The notes beneath the pieces were generated by a model. The model did no database searches and was not told the DNA's origin. It saw only the letters and a program-made list of their open reading frames with translations. A DNA stretch of 64,000 bases from Bin87 sp963666415 (GTDB taxonomy: Bacteria > Chloroflexota > Dehalococcoidia > Lucifugimonadales > UBA3495), in NCBI GenBank assembly GCA_963666415.2, contig CAXXPD010000003.1:2232001-2296000 (forward strand). Direction: 5' to 3'. Position numbers and translations under genes: made by a program. Below, in pieces: positions 44,190 to 54,259 of the stretch. Position 1 is the first letter of the stretch. Each line of letters opens with the position of its first letter.

Positions 44190-45568
44190 AGTAGAGTCCC
44201 AGGAAGTGGTGTAAGAGTTAGGCGGTTGGCAAAACGCTGACCACCGCGTCATCCTTGTGGAATCACAACAACCCAACCAAGGAGAACGAAGGTGGTCAAG
44301 CAAAGAATGGATCTTTTGGAATTATTACGCAAGCGTGGTATGGACGGAGACGTGGACTTGCTGCGGGAAGCACTGCGGGTCCTGGTGGACGGCATCATGG
44401 ACGCCGAGGTTTCCGCCCAGATCGGCGCCCAGCACGGCGAACGCAGCCCGGAGCGGGTCACCTACCGCAACGGCTACCGCAACCGCACCTGGGACACCCG
44501 GGTGGGCACCATGGAGTTGCACATTCCCAAGCTGCGGGAAGGCAGCTACTTCCCCAGCCTGCTGGAACCGCGGCGGCGCAGCGAGAAAGCCCTGCTGGCC
44601 GTCATCCAGCAAGCCTATATAGAAGGCGTGTCCACTCGGCGGGTGGACGATCTGATCAAGGCCCTGGGTTGCGACGGCATCTCCAGCAGCCAGGTGTCGC
44701 GCATCTGCCAGCAACTGGACGAAGTGGTGGAGAGTTTCCTGGGTCGGCCCCTGGACGGTGGTCCCTACCCCTACGTGTGGCTGGACGGCCTGACCCAGAA
44801 GGTTCGGGAGGGCGGTCGCATCGTCAACGTCTGCGTGGTGGTGGCGACGGGGGTCAATGCCGAAGGGCAGCGTGAGATCCTGGGTATGGACGTGGGCGCC
44901 AGCGAGGACGGCGCCTTCTGGCTGGCCTTCCTGCGGTCGCTGACCGCTCGGGGCCTCAGCGGGGTGGAGCTGGTAACCTCCGATGCCCACCAGGGGCTGA
45001 AGAACGCCATCGCCGCGGTGTTCGCTGGGGCCAGCTGGCAGCGCTGCCGCACCCACTTCATGGCCAACCTGCTCACCCGAGTGCCCAAGCGTGCCCAACC
45101 CGGCGTGGCCACCCAGGACATTCTCGCATGGTCCGCACCATCTACCAGCAACTGTCTCCCGCCGAGGTCCACGGCCAATTGGACCGAGTGGTGGAACAAC
45201 TCCGGGAGCCCTTTGCCCAGGTGGCCGAACTGCTGGCGGATGCCGCGCCGGACATCCTGGCCTTCACGGCCTTCCCAGTGGCCCACTGGCAGAAGCTGTG
45301 GTCCAACAACCCGCAGGAACGGCTGAACCGGGAGATAAGGCGCCGGACTGACGTGGTGGGCATTTTCCCCAACCGGCTATCGGCGCGGCGCCTGGTGGGC
45401 GCGGTGCTGGCCGAGCAACACGACGAATGGGCCGAAGCCTGCCGCTACCTCACCATCCCCAACGCCGCCGGCAACGAGGCACTGCCGGAGCCCAATATGC
45501 TGGACGCAGCGGCCTGATCAACATCAAAAGGGATGACGCGTTTTTACACTACTTGACGGGACACTACC
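44190..45568 (+). mobile_element. IS256-family element, copy a, with 9-bp target duplication
   Basis: Ends AGTAGAGTCCCAGGAAGTGG and, inverted, GGTAGTGTCCCGTCAAGTAG. CCACCTGGA is repeated directly on both sides (44181-44189 and 45569-45577), so this copy kept its target duplication. Copies b (48862) and c (54260) are nearly identical. Confidence 0.9.
44292..45517 (+). CDS. IS256-family transposase, copy a, with -1 frameshift
   Basis: The first frame gives residues from MVKQRMDLLELLRKRG through YVWLDGLTQKVREGG and ELVTSDAHQGLKNAIAAVF (DDE Asp residues) to GVATQDILA. The protein then continues in the -1 frame from MVRTIYQQLSPAEV through WSNNPQERLNREIRRRTDVVGIFPN, which carries the catalytic Glu. 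One A seems missing at GCATGG (about 45127). The same change is in all three copies in this window. Either a programmed shift makes the full 408-residue protein or the ancestor was already mutated and moved in trans. Confidence 0.88.
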
Positions 45569-45648
45569 CCACCTGGATAGTGCCTGACGGCTCAAGCGAG
45601 AGCGGCGGTACGACTATGGGGACCGGAGGAAGCCGGCGGGGGCGCGGG

Positions 45649-46258
45649 CTAAGCGCCGGCCAGCTTCACGGCAGACGGTGCGGCGGTGTTTTGCCGGCTG
45701 CCCTTGAGGCGGTAGCTCTCGCCGTTCACCTCCAGGATGTGCACGTGGTGGGTGAGGCGGTCCAGCAGCGCCCCGGTGCGCCTTTCTTATCCGAAGACCT
45801 CGGTCCACTCGTCGAAGGGCAGGTTGGTGGTGACCAGGATGGAGCCCCGTTCGTAGCGTTGGCTGAAGACCTCGAAGAGCAGTTCCGCGCCGGTGGTGGA
45901 TAGCGGCACGAAGCCCAGTTCGTCGATGATGAGCAGCCTGCGGTCATCACTGGTCTCCATGAGCTCGTGGGCCAGTGCCGCGGCGGTGGTGAAGCTCACC
46001 GACATTCCCCGCTGGCAGGCGGCCAGGCCCAAGCCCAGGTCGATGTGGGTCTTGCCGGTGCCGCTGTTGCCGATGGCGATTTCGTTCTCGCGGCGCTCGA
46101 TGGGGGCCTGCTGTCTGGCTATGATGGTGATGTACACATCGCGGTCAGCGGTGGACAGGTCAATTTCCGGATCCATACACTGTATATGACATACCCACAA
46201 CCCCGCGTGCCAGCCACCCTCAAACCTCCTTGGAACAATTCATCCCACCAAGTCGGAA
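45649..46258 (-). pseudogene. IS66-IstB chimeric transposon relic
   Basis: From about 46258 down to about 46080 the sequence is the left end and first 35 codons of an IS66 transposase (GTATGTCATATAC leader, then MDPEIDLSTADRDVYITIIA). It then joins, in frame, an IstB-like AAA ATPase lacking its first part: IGNSGTGKTHIDLGLGLAAC (Walker A), RRLLIIDELGFVPLSTTG (Walker B) and TNLPFDEWTEVFG. A TAA follows, then the same frame resumes ERRTGALLDRLTHHVHILEV to a stop at 45649. A deletion joining two elements and a nonsense mutation explain it. Confidence 0.75.
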
Positions 46259-46372
46259 TAGCTACGTTTTTGCGCGGGCGTTGAAGCTCGTGTATTGTTT
46301 TTGTAGCAACGGTTCTCGTTGCGACGGGGGGGGTGGTGCCTTGACCGCGTTACGTAATTCGACATGGACTAA

Positions 46373-47342
46373 GAACCTATCCTAATAATCCGGCGGCTCT
46401 GAGGGCGATGAGAGCACAGGCGAAATGAAGGAAGGCGATGTAGTTGTCGGGAGACTTGTCCCAACGGATCAGAATGCGCCGGAAGCGGTTCAGCCAACTG
46501 TGAGTGCGTTCCACCACCCAGCGGCGGGCTTTGAACCCAGCTTCCCTTTTGATGGCCTGAGCCTCTTCGCCTCGACTACGGATGTGGGCGGTGAAGCCGA
46601 ACTCGTCCAAGGTGCGCCGCACCTCAGCGAAGTCGTAGCCCTTGTCCAGGCACAGACCCTGGGGATGCTCTGGGGTGGGCGCCGGGCGCGGCACCGGCAG
46701 GCGGTCCACCGTAGCCCGCACCAGCTTCATATCGTGGCGGTTGGCCCCGTCCACGGCCAGCCCAACCGGAATACCCTGGGCTTCAGTCAACAGACTGCGT
46801 TTGACACCCCGCTTACCCCGGTCCGTGGGGTTGGGCCCGGTTTTTTTCCCCGCCCAAAGGGGATTTGGTCATGGCCCCGTCCAGGCTCAGCCAACTCCAG
46901 TCCAGACCCTTCAATTCGTCATAGCGTTCCAGTCCCACCCGCCACAGCTCCAGGAATACCCCAGCGGCAACCCATTCCTGAAAGCGCAGATGGGCGGTGG
47001 AGCCGGAGCAAATGCCCGTTGCGTCCAAGGCTTTCCACTGGCAGCCGGTGCGCAGCACGTAGAAGATGCCGTTGGCGCAAGTCCGGTCTGGAACCCGAGG
47101 CCGGCCGCCGCCCAAAGGATGGGTGTTCACTCGCTGGGGAAGCAAAGGGGCGAACACCTCCCATAACTCGTCGGAGATCTGAAAGGAACTGGTGGTGGGG
47201 TTGGCTGGGGTGGACGGGCCACCACGTTTCCCTCGGGGAGGCTTGGGCTCTTTCGATTTCGTCATTCCCCAAATTTAGATTCAACCCTGGCTTTTCCCCT
47301 CTTACTACTCCTGCAAGTTTCCCCTGTTTTTAGGATAGGTTC
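46373..47342 (-). mobile_element. IS5-family (IS427-like) element
   Basis: Inverted ends GAACCTATCCTAA and TTAGGATAGGTTC, flanked by a 3-bp duplication TAA (46370-46372 and 47343-47345). Two overlapping reading frames joined at an A7 run are typical of the IS427 subgroup. Confidence 0.87.
46377..47265 (-). CDS. IS5-family transposase made by -1 frameshifting
   Basis: The first frame (47265-46813) encodes SDELWEVFAPLLPQRVNTHP through LSLDGAMTKSPLGGEK; the second encodes TGPNPTDRGKRG and on through GIPVGLAVDGANRHDMKL, LDKGYDFAEVR and RRWVVERTHSWLNRFRRIL. They meet at the heptamer A AAA AAC (46840-46846 on the minus strand) in the correct codon phase, a classic -1 slippery site. The DDE triad lies in LDGA, DKGY and the WVVERTHSW Glu. 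Product about 296 residues. Confidence 0.88.
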
Positions 47343-47652
47343 TAATTGTCGTTAATCACCTGTGTCTGCTATCCAGGTATTCCGGTTTTCAGCCTCGTCG
47401 CGTCAACGATGGGGCTTTACTTATTTCCCAACCCAGCCGGTCCCGGCGGTTTTGACCGTCTTGCCGAGATTCGTCGCACCGGTGTACGAATTCGGCCTAA
47501 ACGCCCGCAGATGGCCTAAACGCCCCATTTTCGGCCAAAACCGCCGATTTCAGACGCCCTAAGAGCCTCTGAGAGAGCCTACGGCGGCTTTAGAGGGCCT
47601 GAGGCCTTCGATGCGAAAACGGCGAACGACGGGTCGCTACGTCGCCGTGCGG

Positions 47653-47986
47653 CTATGCTGACGGACGATCCGGACTCTTATTGGCGCGCAATTTGCTCCG
47701 GAGTACCTGCATCGCCAAGCCGATGTCCTCCATGCTGCAGTGTAAGTTCAGAATATCGTCGGGTATCCTGCCGGCTAGGAAGAACAGATAATCTTGGTCC
47801 ATGTTGAGGGCACTGGCCAATTGCCGGATGATGCGGGGTTGCGAGGATGGCGACGGTCGTGCTCAATGTCATTCAGGTACTGCGCTGAGATCGGCGCGCC
47901 GTTGTCTTTTCTGGTCATGGCCGCCACTTCCTTTTGCTGCAGCTGAATGGCCTGAGGCCTTGGGTAATTGCCTCTCCGAATGTCAT
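47653..47986 (-). pseudogene. XRE-type HTH regulator, frameshifted
   Basis: Starts MTFGEAI; a shift leads to AIQLQQKEVAAMTRKDNGAP and ISAQYLNDIEHDRRHPRN, the helix-turn-helix; a second shift leads to IIRQLASALNMDQDYLFFLAG and RIPDDILNLHCSMEDIGL to a TAG at 47653. Its ATG overlaps the stop of the upstream small membrane protein (ATGA). The 300 bases beyond (47343-47652) contain GGCCTAAACGCC-type short inverted pieces and no gene. Confidence 0.68.
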
Positions 47987-48267
47987 GACGTGAGATTGGT
48001 CCGGCTAAATCGGGACAGCCCCAAGTAGCCGCCCACGATGGCGCCGGCGGTCAGACCGCTGGCCAGCGAGACCATCTTCCAGGTGTTGCCAATCTCATCA
48101 ACGCCGATGGTCCGGATAACCGCCACCACCGCCAACCCTGCTACCAGCCCTCCCAATAAACTCCCAACTGACAAGTACCGCCAGGCCACGTTGACTGAAC
48201 GTCTCCGCCCGGCTTTTCGTTGATCGCGTTGCCGTTGCCGGAGACGTCTTGCTCTCACGTCAGGCAT
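47983..48267 (-). CDS. Small two-helix membrane protein
   Basis: A 94-residue protein: a highly basic N-terminus (RARRLRQRQRDQRKAGRRR) followed by two hydrophobic helices (about residues 32-52 and 68-85). It begins just beyond the stop of the PAPS-reductase-like gene and its stop overlaps the start of the XRE gene, so it belongs to the same minus-strand operon. Not recognised. Confidence 0.5.
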   Translation of the reverse strand: MPDVRARRLRQRQRDQRKAGRRRSVNVAWRYLSVGSLLGGLVAGLAVVAVIRTIGVDEIGNTWKMVSLASGLTAGAIVGGYLGLSRFSRTNLTS

Positions 48268-48269
48268 CG

Positions 48270-48861
48270 TTACACACCGCAATGCCCTTCGCATTCGTTG
48301 CCCCAGCCATCGCCGAGGCCGAACTTTCCCTGGGACTCGATCTCCACGGTGTCCAGCGCGACCGCCTGCGCCAACGGCTTGCGGCGTCGGTGCAGATACA
48401 CCTGGCTATACACGCGCCGCTCCGGGCTGGTCAGCATCATGGCCCGGAGTTTCTCGTCCAGCTCGCAGGCATCAGCAAACAGGTCCGGGTCGGTCTTTGA
48501 CACCGCCACCCATTCGGCGGCGCTGTGGAACGGGCAGCCCACACAGGCCGACCGGCTGAGGGTGCGGCCCGGGTATTCGCGGGCGAACCACCGGGCGCAA
48601 TCGGAACGCCGCCAGCCCTCGTAGGCCAGCGGGTAATCGTTGGTGATCCAGCGGTGGCGGTTGTCCTTGATACGCTGCGCCTCGTCAGCGCTGATGCCCA
48701 TGTACTGGCGCACCTGCAAACGGTTGGCCGGCAACCCGGCGAACTCTTTGAGCGCCTTCTGGATCGGGATAATTTTGTAATGCCGGGTGCATTGGCGTTT
48801 CATCAAGCCGCCATCGGTGAATAGGGGCAGGTCGGTAAACCCCGTATGGCCGGTGGGGGTG
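48270..48861 (-). pseudogene. PAPS-reductase-like (phage type) protein, 5'-truncated by IS256
   Basis: About 197 codons remain, ending at 48270. RQCTRHYKIIPIQKALKEF, YMGISADEAQRIKDNRHRWI and SRSACVGCPFHSAAEWV are typical of the C-terminal half of phosphoadenosine-phosphosulfate-reductase-domain proteins carried by phages and mobile elements. The ATP-pyrophosphatase N-terminal domain is missing because IS256 copy b lies at 48862. The role in such elements is not established. Confidence 0.72.
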
Positions 48862-50228
48862 AGTAGAGTCCCAGGAAGTGGTGTAAGAGTTAGGCGGTTG
48901 GCAAAACGCTGACCACCGCGTCATCCTTGTGGAATCACAACAACCCAACCAAGGAGAACGACGGTGGTCAAGCAAAGAATGGATCTTTTGGAATTATTAC
49001 GCAAGCGTGGTATGGACGGAGACGTGGACTTTCTGCGGGAAGCACTGCGGGTCCTGGTGGACGGCATCATGGACGCCGAGGTTTCCGCCCAGATCGGCGC
49101 CCAGCACGGCGAACGCAGCCCGGAGCGGGTCACCTACCGCAACCGCACCTGGGACACCCGGGTGGGCACCATGGAGTTGCACATTCCCAAGCTGCGGGAA
49201 GGCAGCTACTTCCCCAGCCTGCTGGAACCGCGGCGGCGCAGCGAGAAAGCCCTGCTGGCCGTCATCCAGCAAGCCTATGTAGAAGGCGTGTCCACTCGGC
49301 GGGTGGACGATCTGATCAAGGCCCTGGGTTGCGACGGCATCTCCAGCAGCCAGGTGTCGCGCATCTGCGAGCAACTGGACGAAGTGGTGGAGAGTTTCCT
49401 GGGTCGGCCCCTGGACGGTGGTCCCTACCCCTACGTGTGGCTGGACGGCCTGACCCAGAAGGTTCGGGAGGGCGGTCGCATCGTCAACGTCTGCGTGGTG
49501 GTGGCGACGGGGGTCAATGCCGAAGGGCAGCGTGAGATCCTGGGTATGGACGTGGGCGCCAGCGAGGACGGCGCCTTCTGGCTGGCCTTCCTGCGGTCGC
49601 TGACCGCTCGGGGCCTCAGCGGGGTGGAGCTGGTAACCTCCGATGCCCACCAGGGGCTGAAGAACGCCATCGCCGCGGTGTTCACTGGGGCCAGCTGGCA
49701 GCGCTGCCGCACCCACTTCATGGCCAACCTGCTCACCCGAGTGCCCAAGCGCGCCCAACCTGGCGTGGCCACCCAGGACATTCTCGCATGGTCCGCACCA
49801 TCTACCAGCAACTGTCTCCCGCCGAGGTCCACGGCCAATTGGACCGAGTGGTGGAACAACTCCGGGAGCCCTTTGCCCAGGTGGCCGAACTGCTGGCGGA
49901 TGCCGCGCCGGACATCCTGGCCTTCACGGCCTTCCCAGTGGCCCACTGGCAGAAGCTGTGGTCCAACAACCCGCAGGAACGGCTGAACCGGGAGATAAGG
50001 CGCCGGACTGACGTGGTGGGCATTTTCCCCAACCGGCTATCGGCGCGGCGCCTGGTGGGCGCGGTGCTGGCCGAGCAACACGACGAATGGGCCGAAGCCC
50101 GCCGCTACCTCACCATCCCCAACGCCGCCGGCAACGAGGCACTGCCGACGCCCAATATGCTGGACGCAGCGGCCTGATCAACATCAAAAGGGATGACGCG
50201 CTTTTACACTACTTGACGGGACACTACC
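48862..50228 (+). mobile_element. IS256-family element, copy b
   Basis: Same ends as copy a. The flanks (GGTGGGGGTG left, TCCGCAGGTC right) share no duplication, so adjacent DNA was lost or rearranged after insertion. It is 12 bases shorter than the other copies. Confidence 0.88.
48964..50177 (+). CDS. IS256-family transposase, copy b, -1 frameshift and 4-residue deletion
   Basis: Nearly identical to copy a, with the same frame change at GCATGG (about 49787-49792): frame one ends its useful part at GVATQDILA and frame two resumes MVRTIYQQLS. It also lacks one unit of the TACCGCAACGGC tandem, deleting GYRN after VTYRN. The DDE regions are otherwise intact. Confidence 0.86.
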
Positions 50229-50549
50229 TCCGCAGGTCTGACAGATGGCAAACTCCGCCGAGGCGATGCGCAGGTCGTTGCATCCGCGCCTGGGGCATGG
50301 CCGCTGCGGGATGCTGCCCGCCTGGATGGTTCTAGCCAGCCTGCGGTGCTCGTCGCTGCAGTAGTCACCGCGCCCGCCGGTGAAATCACCGCCGCACCAG
50401 GTGCAGACTCGTGGTGGTCTCCCCGTGGTGAGGCTGGCCCCAGCGTGGTTTTCAGGTCCGTGATCTTTCACGATTGTTTGCCAGATGATTTGCAGTGCGC
50501 TTTTTGCGCCGGCCCGGGCCGGTTCAATGGTTTCGGTTTTGATCGTTAG
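50229..50549 (-). pseudogene. Zinc-finger-like protein, 3'-truncated by IS256
   Basis: A protein segment TIKTETIEPARAGAKSALQI through RVCTWCGGDFTGGRGDYC and CPRRGCNDLRIASAEFAICQ to TCGG, where IS256 copy b cuts it. Cys pairs at CTWC, YC, CPRRGC and CQTC suggest two zinc sites. The start is unclear: a GGAGG site precedes ACG-ATC with no normal start codon. It overlaps the end of the next gene upstream. Not recognised beyond the metal-binding pattern. Confidence 0.5.
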
Positions 50550-50862
50550 TCCTCCGGGGGCCGCAATCTTGACAGTCCGGCCCCGGCTCATCTGGCAAAA
50601 GCGGCCGCCCACACGCACGACAGGCCCGTTCAACCCCCGAATTAAGGGGTGCCCTGAAAATTTCTGATTGGAATCCTTGCACTTCTTGCATTTCTTGCAC
50701 CAGAACAAAAGTTTCAATATCGACTAACGGGAAGGCTCCGACACCCGAATCAGGTTCCTGGAGCATCCAGGTGGTATATCGTTTTTTGACCATCGGACCA
50801 GCCATCAAACGCACTGTCGAATCCGACAGTTCAAAAGTCTGGTGTAACCAACCCTTGACCAT
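50524..50862 (-). CDS. Hypothetical mobile-element protein with C-terminal zinc ribbon
   Basis: A 112-residue protein: MVKGWLHQTFELSDSTVRLM and VKKRYTTWMLQEPD at the N-terminus, VDIETFVLVQEMQEVQGF in the middle and a CRACGRPLLPDEPGPDCQDC ribbon (CxxC...CxxC) at the end. With IS701 and IS630 removed, its ATG would lie nine bases after the stop of the P-loop ATPase gene, so the two were operon neighbours. Function unknown. Confidence 0.55.
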   Translation of the reverse strand: MVKGWLHQTFELSDSTVRLMAGPMVKKRYTTWMLQEPDSGVGAFPLVDIETFVLVQEMQEVQGFQSEIFRAPLNSGVERACRACGRPLLPDEPGPDCQDCGPRRTNDQNRNH

Positions 50863-50871
50863 CTTGGCTAG

Positions 50872-52293
50872 TACTACAGTCGCATATTAGGGGGTAAAAT
50901 AGGCCATTATCCGGTGAGGGGGGTGCGGCGGTGACGGCGCGTGAAGAGGAACTGGCGGAAGTGGCCCACTGGGCCGAAGGGATTGAGCAGGTTCATTCCT
51001 GCATTGCCGGACGGTGCCGGCGCCCTGAGCCTCGCCGGCGGGTACTGGACTACTTGCGGGGACTGGTCAGCTCGGTCGAGCGCAAGAACGGGTGGCAACT
51101 GGCGGAGCAGGCGGGGGATGCCACACCCGACGGGGTGCAGCGCCTGCTGTCCACCTATCGCTGGGATGCGGACCTGGTTCGCGATGACCTCAGGGACTAC
51201 GTGGTCGAGCAGCTGGGCGCCGCCGACGGGGTGCTGGTGGTGGACGAGACCGGCTTCCTCAAGAAGGGGAGCAAGTCGGTGGGAGTGCAGCGGCAGTACA
51301 GCGGCACGGCGGGGCGGATTGAAAACTGTCAGATCGGGGTATTTCTGGCCTACGCTGGCGCCAGGGGAAGAACCCTGCTGGACCGGGAACTGTATCTGCC
51401 TCAAGTATGGGCTGAGGACTGGGAGCGGAGGAAGGAGGCCGGAGTTCCGGGAGATGTTTCCTTTCGGACCAAGCCCCGGTTAGCCCAGGAGATGCTGGAA
51501 CGGGCGCTGGAAGCGGGAGTTCCCTTTGCCTGGGTTACTGGGGATGCGGTCTACGGCAGCGACCGCCGCCTGCGGATGTGGCTGGAGCAGAAAGGGATGT
51601 CCCACGTGCTGGCCATCAAGAGCAACGAGCAGCTGTGGGTCTGGCCGGAAAAGGGCCCCCGCCAAGTGAGGGCGGACCGGTTAGCTGCGCTGGTTGATGC
51701 ATCGCATTGGCAACGGCGCAGCGCGGGCGATGGCGCCAAGGGTCCCAGGGTTTACGATTGGGCCAGGGTGGAGCTACGGCCCCTGAAGGAACCGGGCAAG
51801 GGCTACTGGCTGCTGGCCCGGCGCAGCGTCACCAAGCCAGGGGAGTTGGCCTATTACGTGTGCTTTGGCCTCGAAGGAACCACCCTGGAGGAACTGGTGA
51901 GGATAGCTGGCGCCCGCTGGGCCATCGAGGAATGCTTTGAGGAGGCCAAAGGCCAGGTGGGGCTGGACCAGTATGAAGTGCGCAAGTGGGACGGCTGGCG
52001 CCGGCACATCACCCTGGCCATGCTGGCCCAGGCCTTTCTGGCGGTGGCTCGGCATCAGGCGGCCCAGGGGGGATCGGGTAAAAAGGGGGCTGCCTCGAAG
52101 GGGAGGAAGGGCTGATACCGATGACGGTGCCCGAGGTGCGCCGATTGCTCTGCCGGCTGGTCTGGACGCCCTCCCTCCCGGTGGATTTGGTGTTGGCCTG
52201 GTCTCGGTGGAGACGCCGACATCAGGCCAGAGCCCAGCGTTGTCATTATCAACGCCGCCTCAAACTTCTGGCATCATATGTGCGACTGTAGTA
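50872..52293 (+). mobile_element. IS701-family element
   Basis: Inverted ends TACTACAGTCGCA and TGCGACTGTAGTA. Flanks are CTAG (50868-50871) and TTAG (52294-52297), matching the YTAR target preference with one base changed. An IS630 element was later inserted into the right-hand TTAG. Confidence 0.82.
50931..52291 (+). CDS. IS701-family transposase, C-terminal frameshift
   Basis: The main frame (50931-52115, 394 residues) contains LGAADGVLVVDETGFLKKGS, WVTGDAVYGSDRRLRMWLE and RWAIEECFEEAKGQVGLDQYEVRKWDGW, the IS4/IS701 DDE-type signatures. It stops early in a G-rich stretch (about 52080-52115). In another frame the expected tail continues GLIPMTVPEVRRLLCRLVW and LVLAWSRWRRRHQARAQ to a TAG at 52291. 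The catalytic part is complete; loss of the tail may or may not matter. Confidence 0.85.
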
Positions 52294-52296
52294 TTA

Positions 52297-53518
52297 GTAC
52301 TCAATCAATCTTGGAATGGCAGGGATAGAGGCGATGCAATGTGGATCGGGCATCTTGAGTGCTGAACCGCCAGTTGATGGTGACGCCCGCTGCGTTGCGC
52401 TCGGTCTCGTAGGCCGTGATTTGGCGTTGCAGGGCGTCGGCGTCGGGGTTTCTCCCCTTGAGACAGGCGCGGCTCAACGCGCTGAATTCGATCTCCGCCA
52501 TGTTCAACCAACTGGCGTGCTTGGGCGTGTGGTGAAACTCGAGGCGCTTCACGATGCGCCGGGCCTCAGCAGCCGGGAACGTCTCGTAAAGGGACGCCAT
52601 ACGATGGGTATTCAGATTGTCCAGCACCACGCGGATCACCGGGGCATCGGGGTAAGCCTCATCCACCAGCCATTGCATCTGATGGGCGAAGTCCTGCATG
52701 GTGCGCCGCTCGGTGATGGCCAGGTGGCGCCAGCCCGCCAGGGGTTCACAGGTCAGGAAGATGTTGCGGGTGCCGCCGCGGCGATACTCGTAGTCCTGCC
52801 GCCGCGGTCGTCCCGGTTGAGGAGGCAACGGCTTCCTGACCTCGGCCAGCAGTTGGGTGGAGGTCTCGTCAAAGCACACCACCGGCCGATCGGGGTCGTA
52901 GGGTTCGGCATACAGGTCCAGCACGTCCTCCATGGCCGCCACGAATTCGCCGCCTACTTTCGGGATGCACCATTGCTGCTTCCGCCACGGCTTGAGGGTG
53001 TTTTTTTGAGCCTGAGCCTTACCGTCTCGTAGGACAGCGATGGCACCAATCCCAACTCCACCACCTTGCCAGCCAACAACCGCAGGGTCCAGTGCTCATG
53101 CCCTTCGGGCGCGTCGCTGCACGCCAGCGCAATCAGGTGGGCTTCGCCCCGATCGTCCAGCTTGCGATACCGATTGGCTTGGGGGTGGTCGTGCAGCACG
53201 CCCTCCAACCCCGCTTCGGCGTACCGCCGTTTGGTGCGGAACACCGTGCGCTGCGACGTGTCCAGAGCCGCCGCCACCTGGGGGGCGCTCCACCCTTCGT
53301 CAGTCTTGAGCAGGATGCGCGCCCGATTGATGACCCGAGCGGAATGCCGCCCACCGTGGATCAATCCCCGCAACTGCTCCTGATCTTCCGACGACAACCG
53401 TACTGCGTATTTCTCCTGAACCATGGATGTCGCACCTCCCGCACCACTGTTTGCCAGTCAGCGTAACAACCCTGGCCCGCCCCGCGCTTCACCTGCCAAT
53501 ACAGGATTGACTCAATAC
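52297..53518 (-). mobile_element. IS630-family element inserted at the end of IS701
   Basis: Flanked by TA on both sides (52295-52296 and 53519-53520), with imperfect inverted ends GTACTCAATCAATC and, inverted, GTATTGAGTCAATC. Its left target TA lies within the IS701 target site. Confidence 0.83.
52301..53424 (-). CDS. IS630-family transposase made by -1 frameshifting
   Basis: Frame one (53424-52954) encodes the helix-turn-helix region RHSARVINRARILLKTDEGW, SAPQVAAALDTSQRTVFRTK and SYETVRLRLKK. At an A7 run (about 53000-53006) a -1 shift continues NTLKPWRKQQWCIPKV and then AAMEDVLDLYAEPYDPDRP, VVCFDETSTQLLAEV, RVVLDNLNTHRMASLYETF and KHASWLNMAEIEFSAL, the DDE domain. The DDE residues are intact. 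Such shifts are common in this family, so the gene may be active. Confidence 0.85.
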
Positions 53519-53520
53519 TA

Positions 53521-54259
53521 GATTGATCCGGCGGGCTTTGTCGTTGCTCCCGTTGTGACTCGCAACATACCCTCGGCGTCCTCGTCTTCGGGGTCACCCA
53601 GGGCGGTATGGGCCAGTTCCTTGACCCCCACCGGATTGCCCTGATGGGTATCCCACCACCATTGAATGAACGGATGCACCGACGCCTCTACTTCGGCTAT
53701 CACCCGTTCCTCAAATTCGACGGCGTTGGCCGCAAAGTCGTCTAAACCGGCCGCCTGCAAAATGGCCGCAGTCTGGCGCTGCCATGCCGGGAACCGGCGC
53801 AGCGCCCTGGGCAATTCGGTAGCGACGGGACGCCCCAATTCCAGCCAGTGATGCACCAGGGACAGCGCGGCGTTGCGCAGCCTGGGCAGGTTGGCTATCA
53901 GGTACTCGGTGATGGCCGGATGACGAAAACCGTTGCGGTGGTCTGGCCGCTCCATTCCGGCGTCCAGGCGGACATGGAGGGTCCGATTTACCAGTTCCGC
54001 GGCCATCGAGACATTGTTGGCAGTGGCCAACATTACATAATTGCGCGGGTCAATGCTCACGTTCCGGCTCGCTCCCAATTCACGGCCAGAAATTTGCCCT
54101 CGGCAGTCAACAGCTCGGCCAGCATATTGCTGACGATAGTGCCGGCCAGGTTGTCCATGAGTACGATACCGTTGGCGTTGCGGCAGGTGGCGGCTACCCG
54201 CTTTTCAAATTCCAGCATCTCGCCGTTGCAGTAGGTCGCTCGCATGGGCATACGGCCGG
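53521..54259 (-). pseudogene. P-loop ATPase (helicase/primase-like), 5'-truncated and frameshifted
   Basis: The remaining part reads EFEKRVAATCRNANGIVLMD and SNMLAELLTAEGKF, then after a frame change near 54070 continues SGRELGASRNVSIDPRNYVM, LATANNVSMAAELVNRTLHV and RLDAGMERP to a TAG at 53521. The VLMDN, LATANN and NRTLHVRLD segments match Walker B, sensor 1 and arginine-finger regions of mobile-element replication ATPases. IS256 copy c removed the N-terminal part. The stop codon lies right at the IS630 target. Confidence 0.65.

Noticed and set aside
47343..47652. GGCCTAAACGCC and GAGGGCCTGAGGCC short repeats, considered as an origin or att site
   Set aside because: The pieces are short, irregular and not matched elsewhere; no initiator-type boxes seen.
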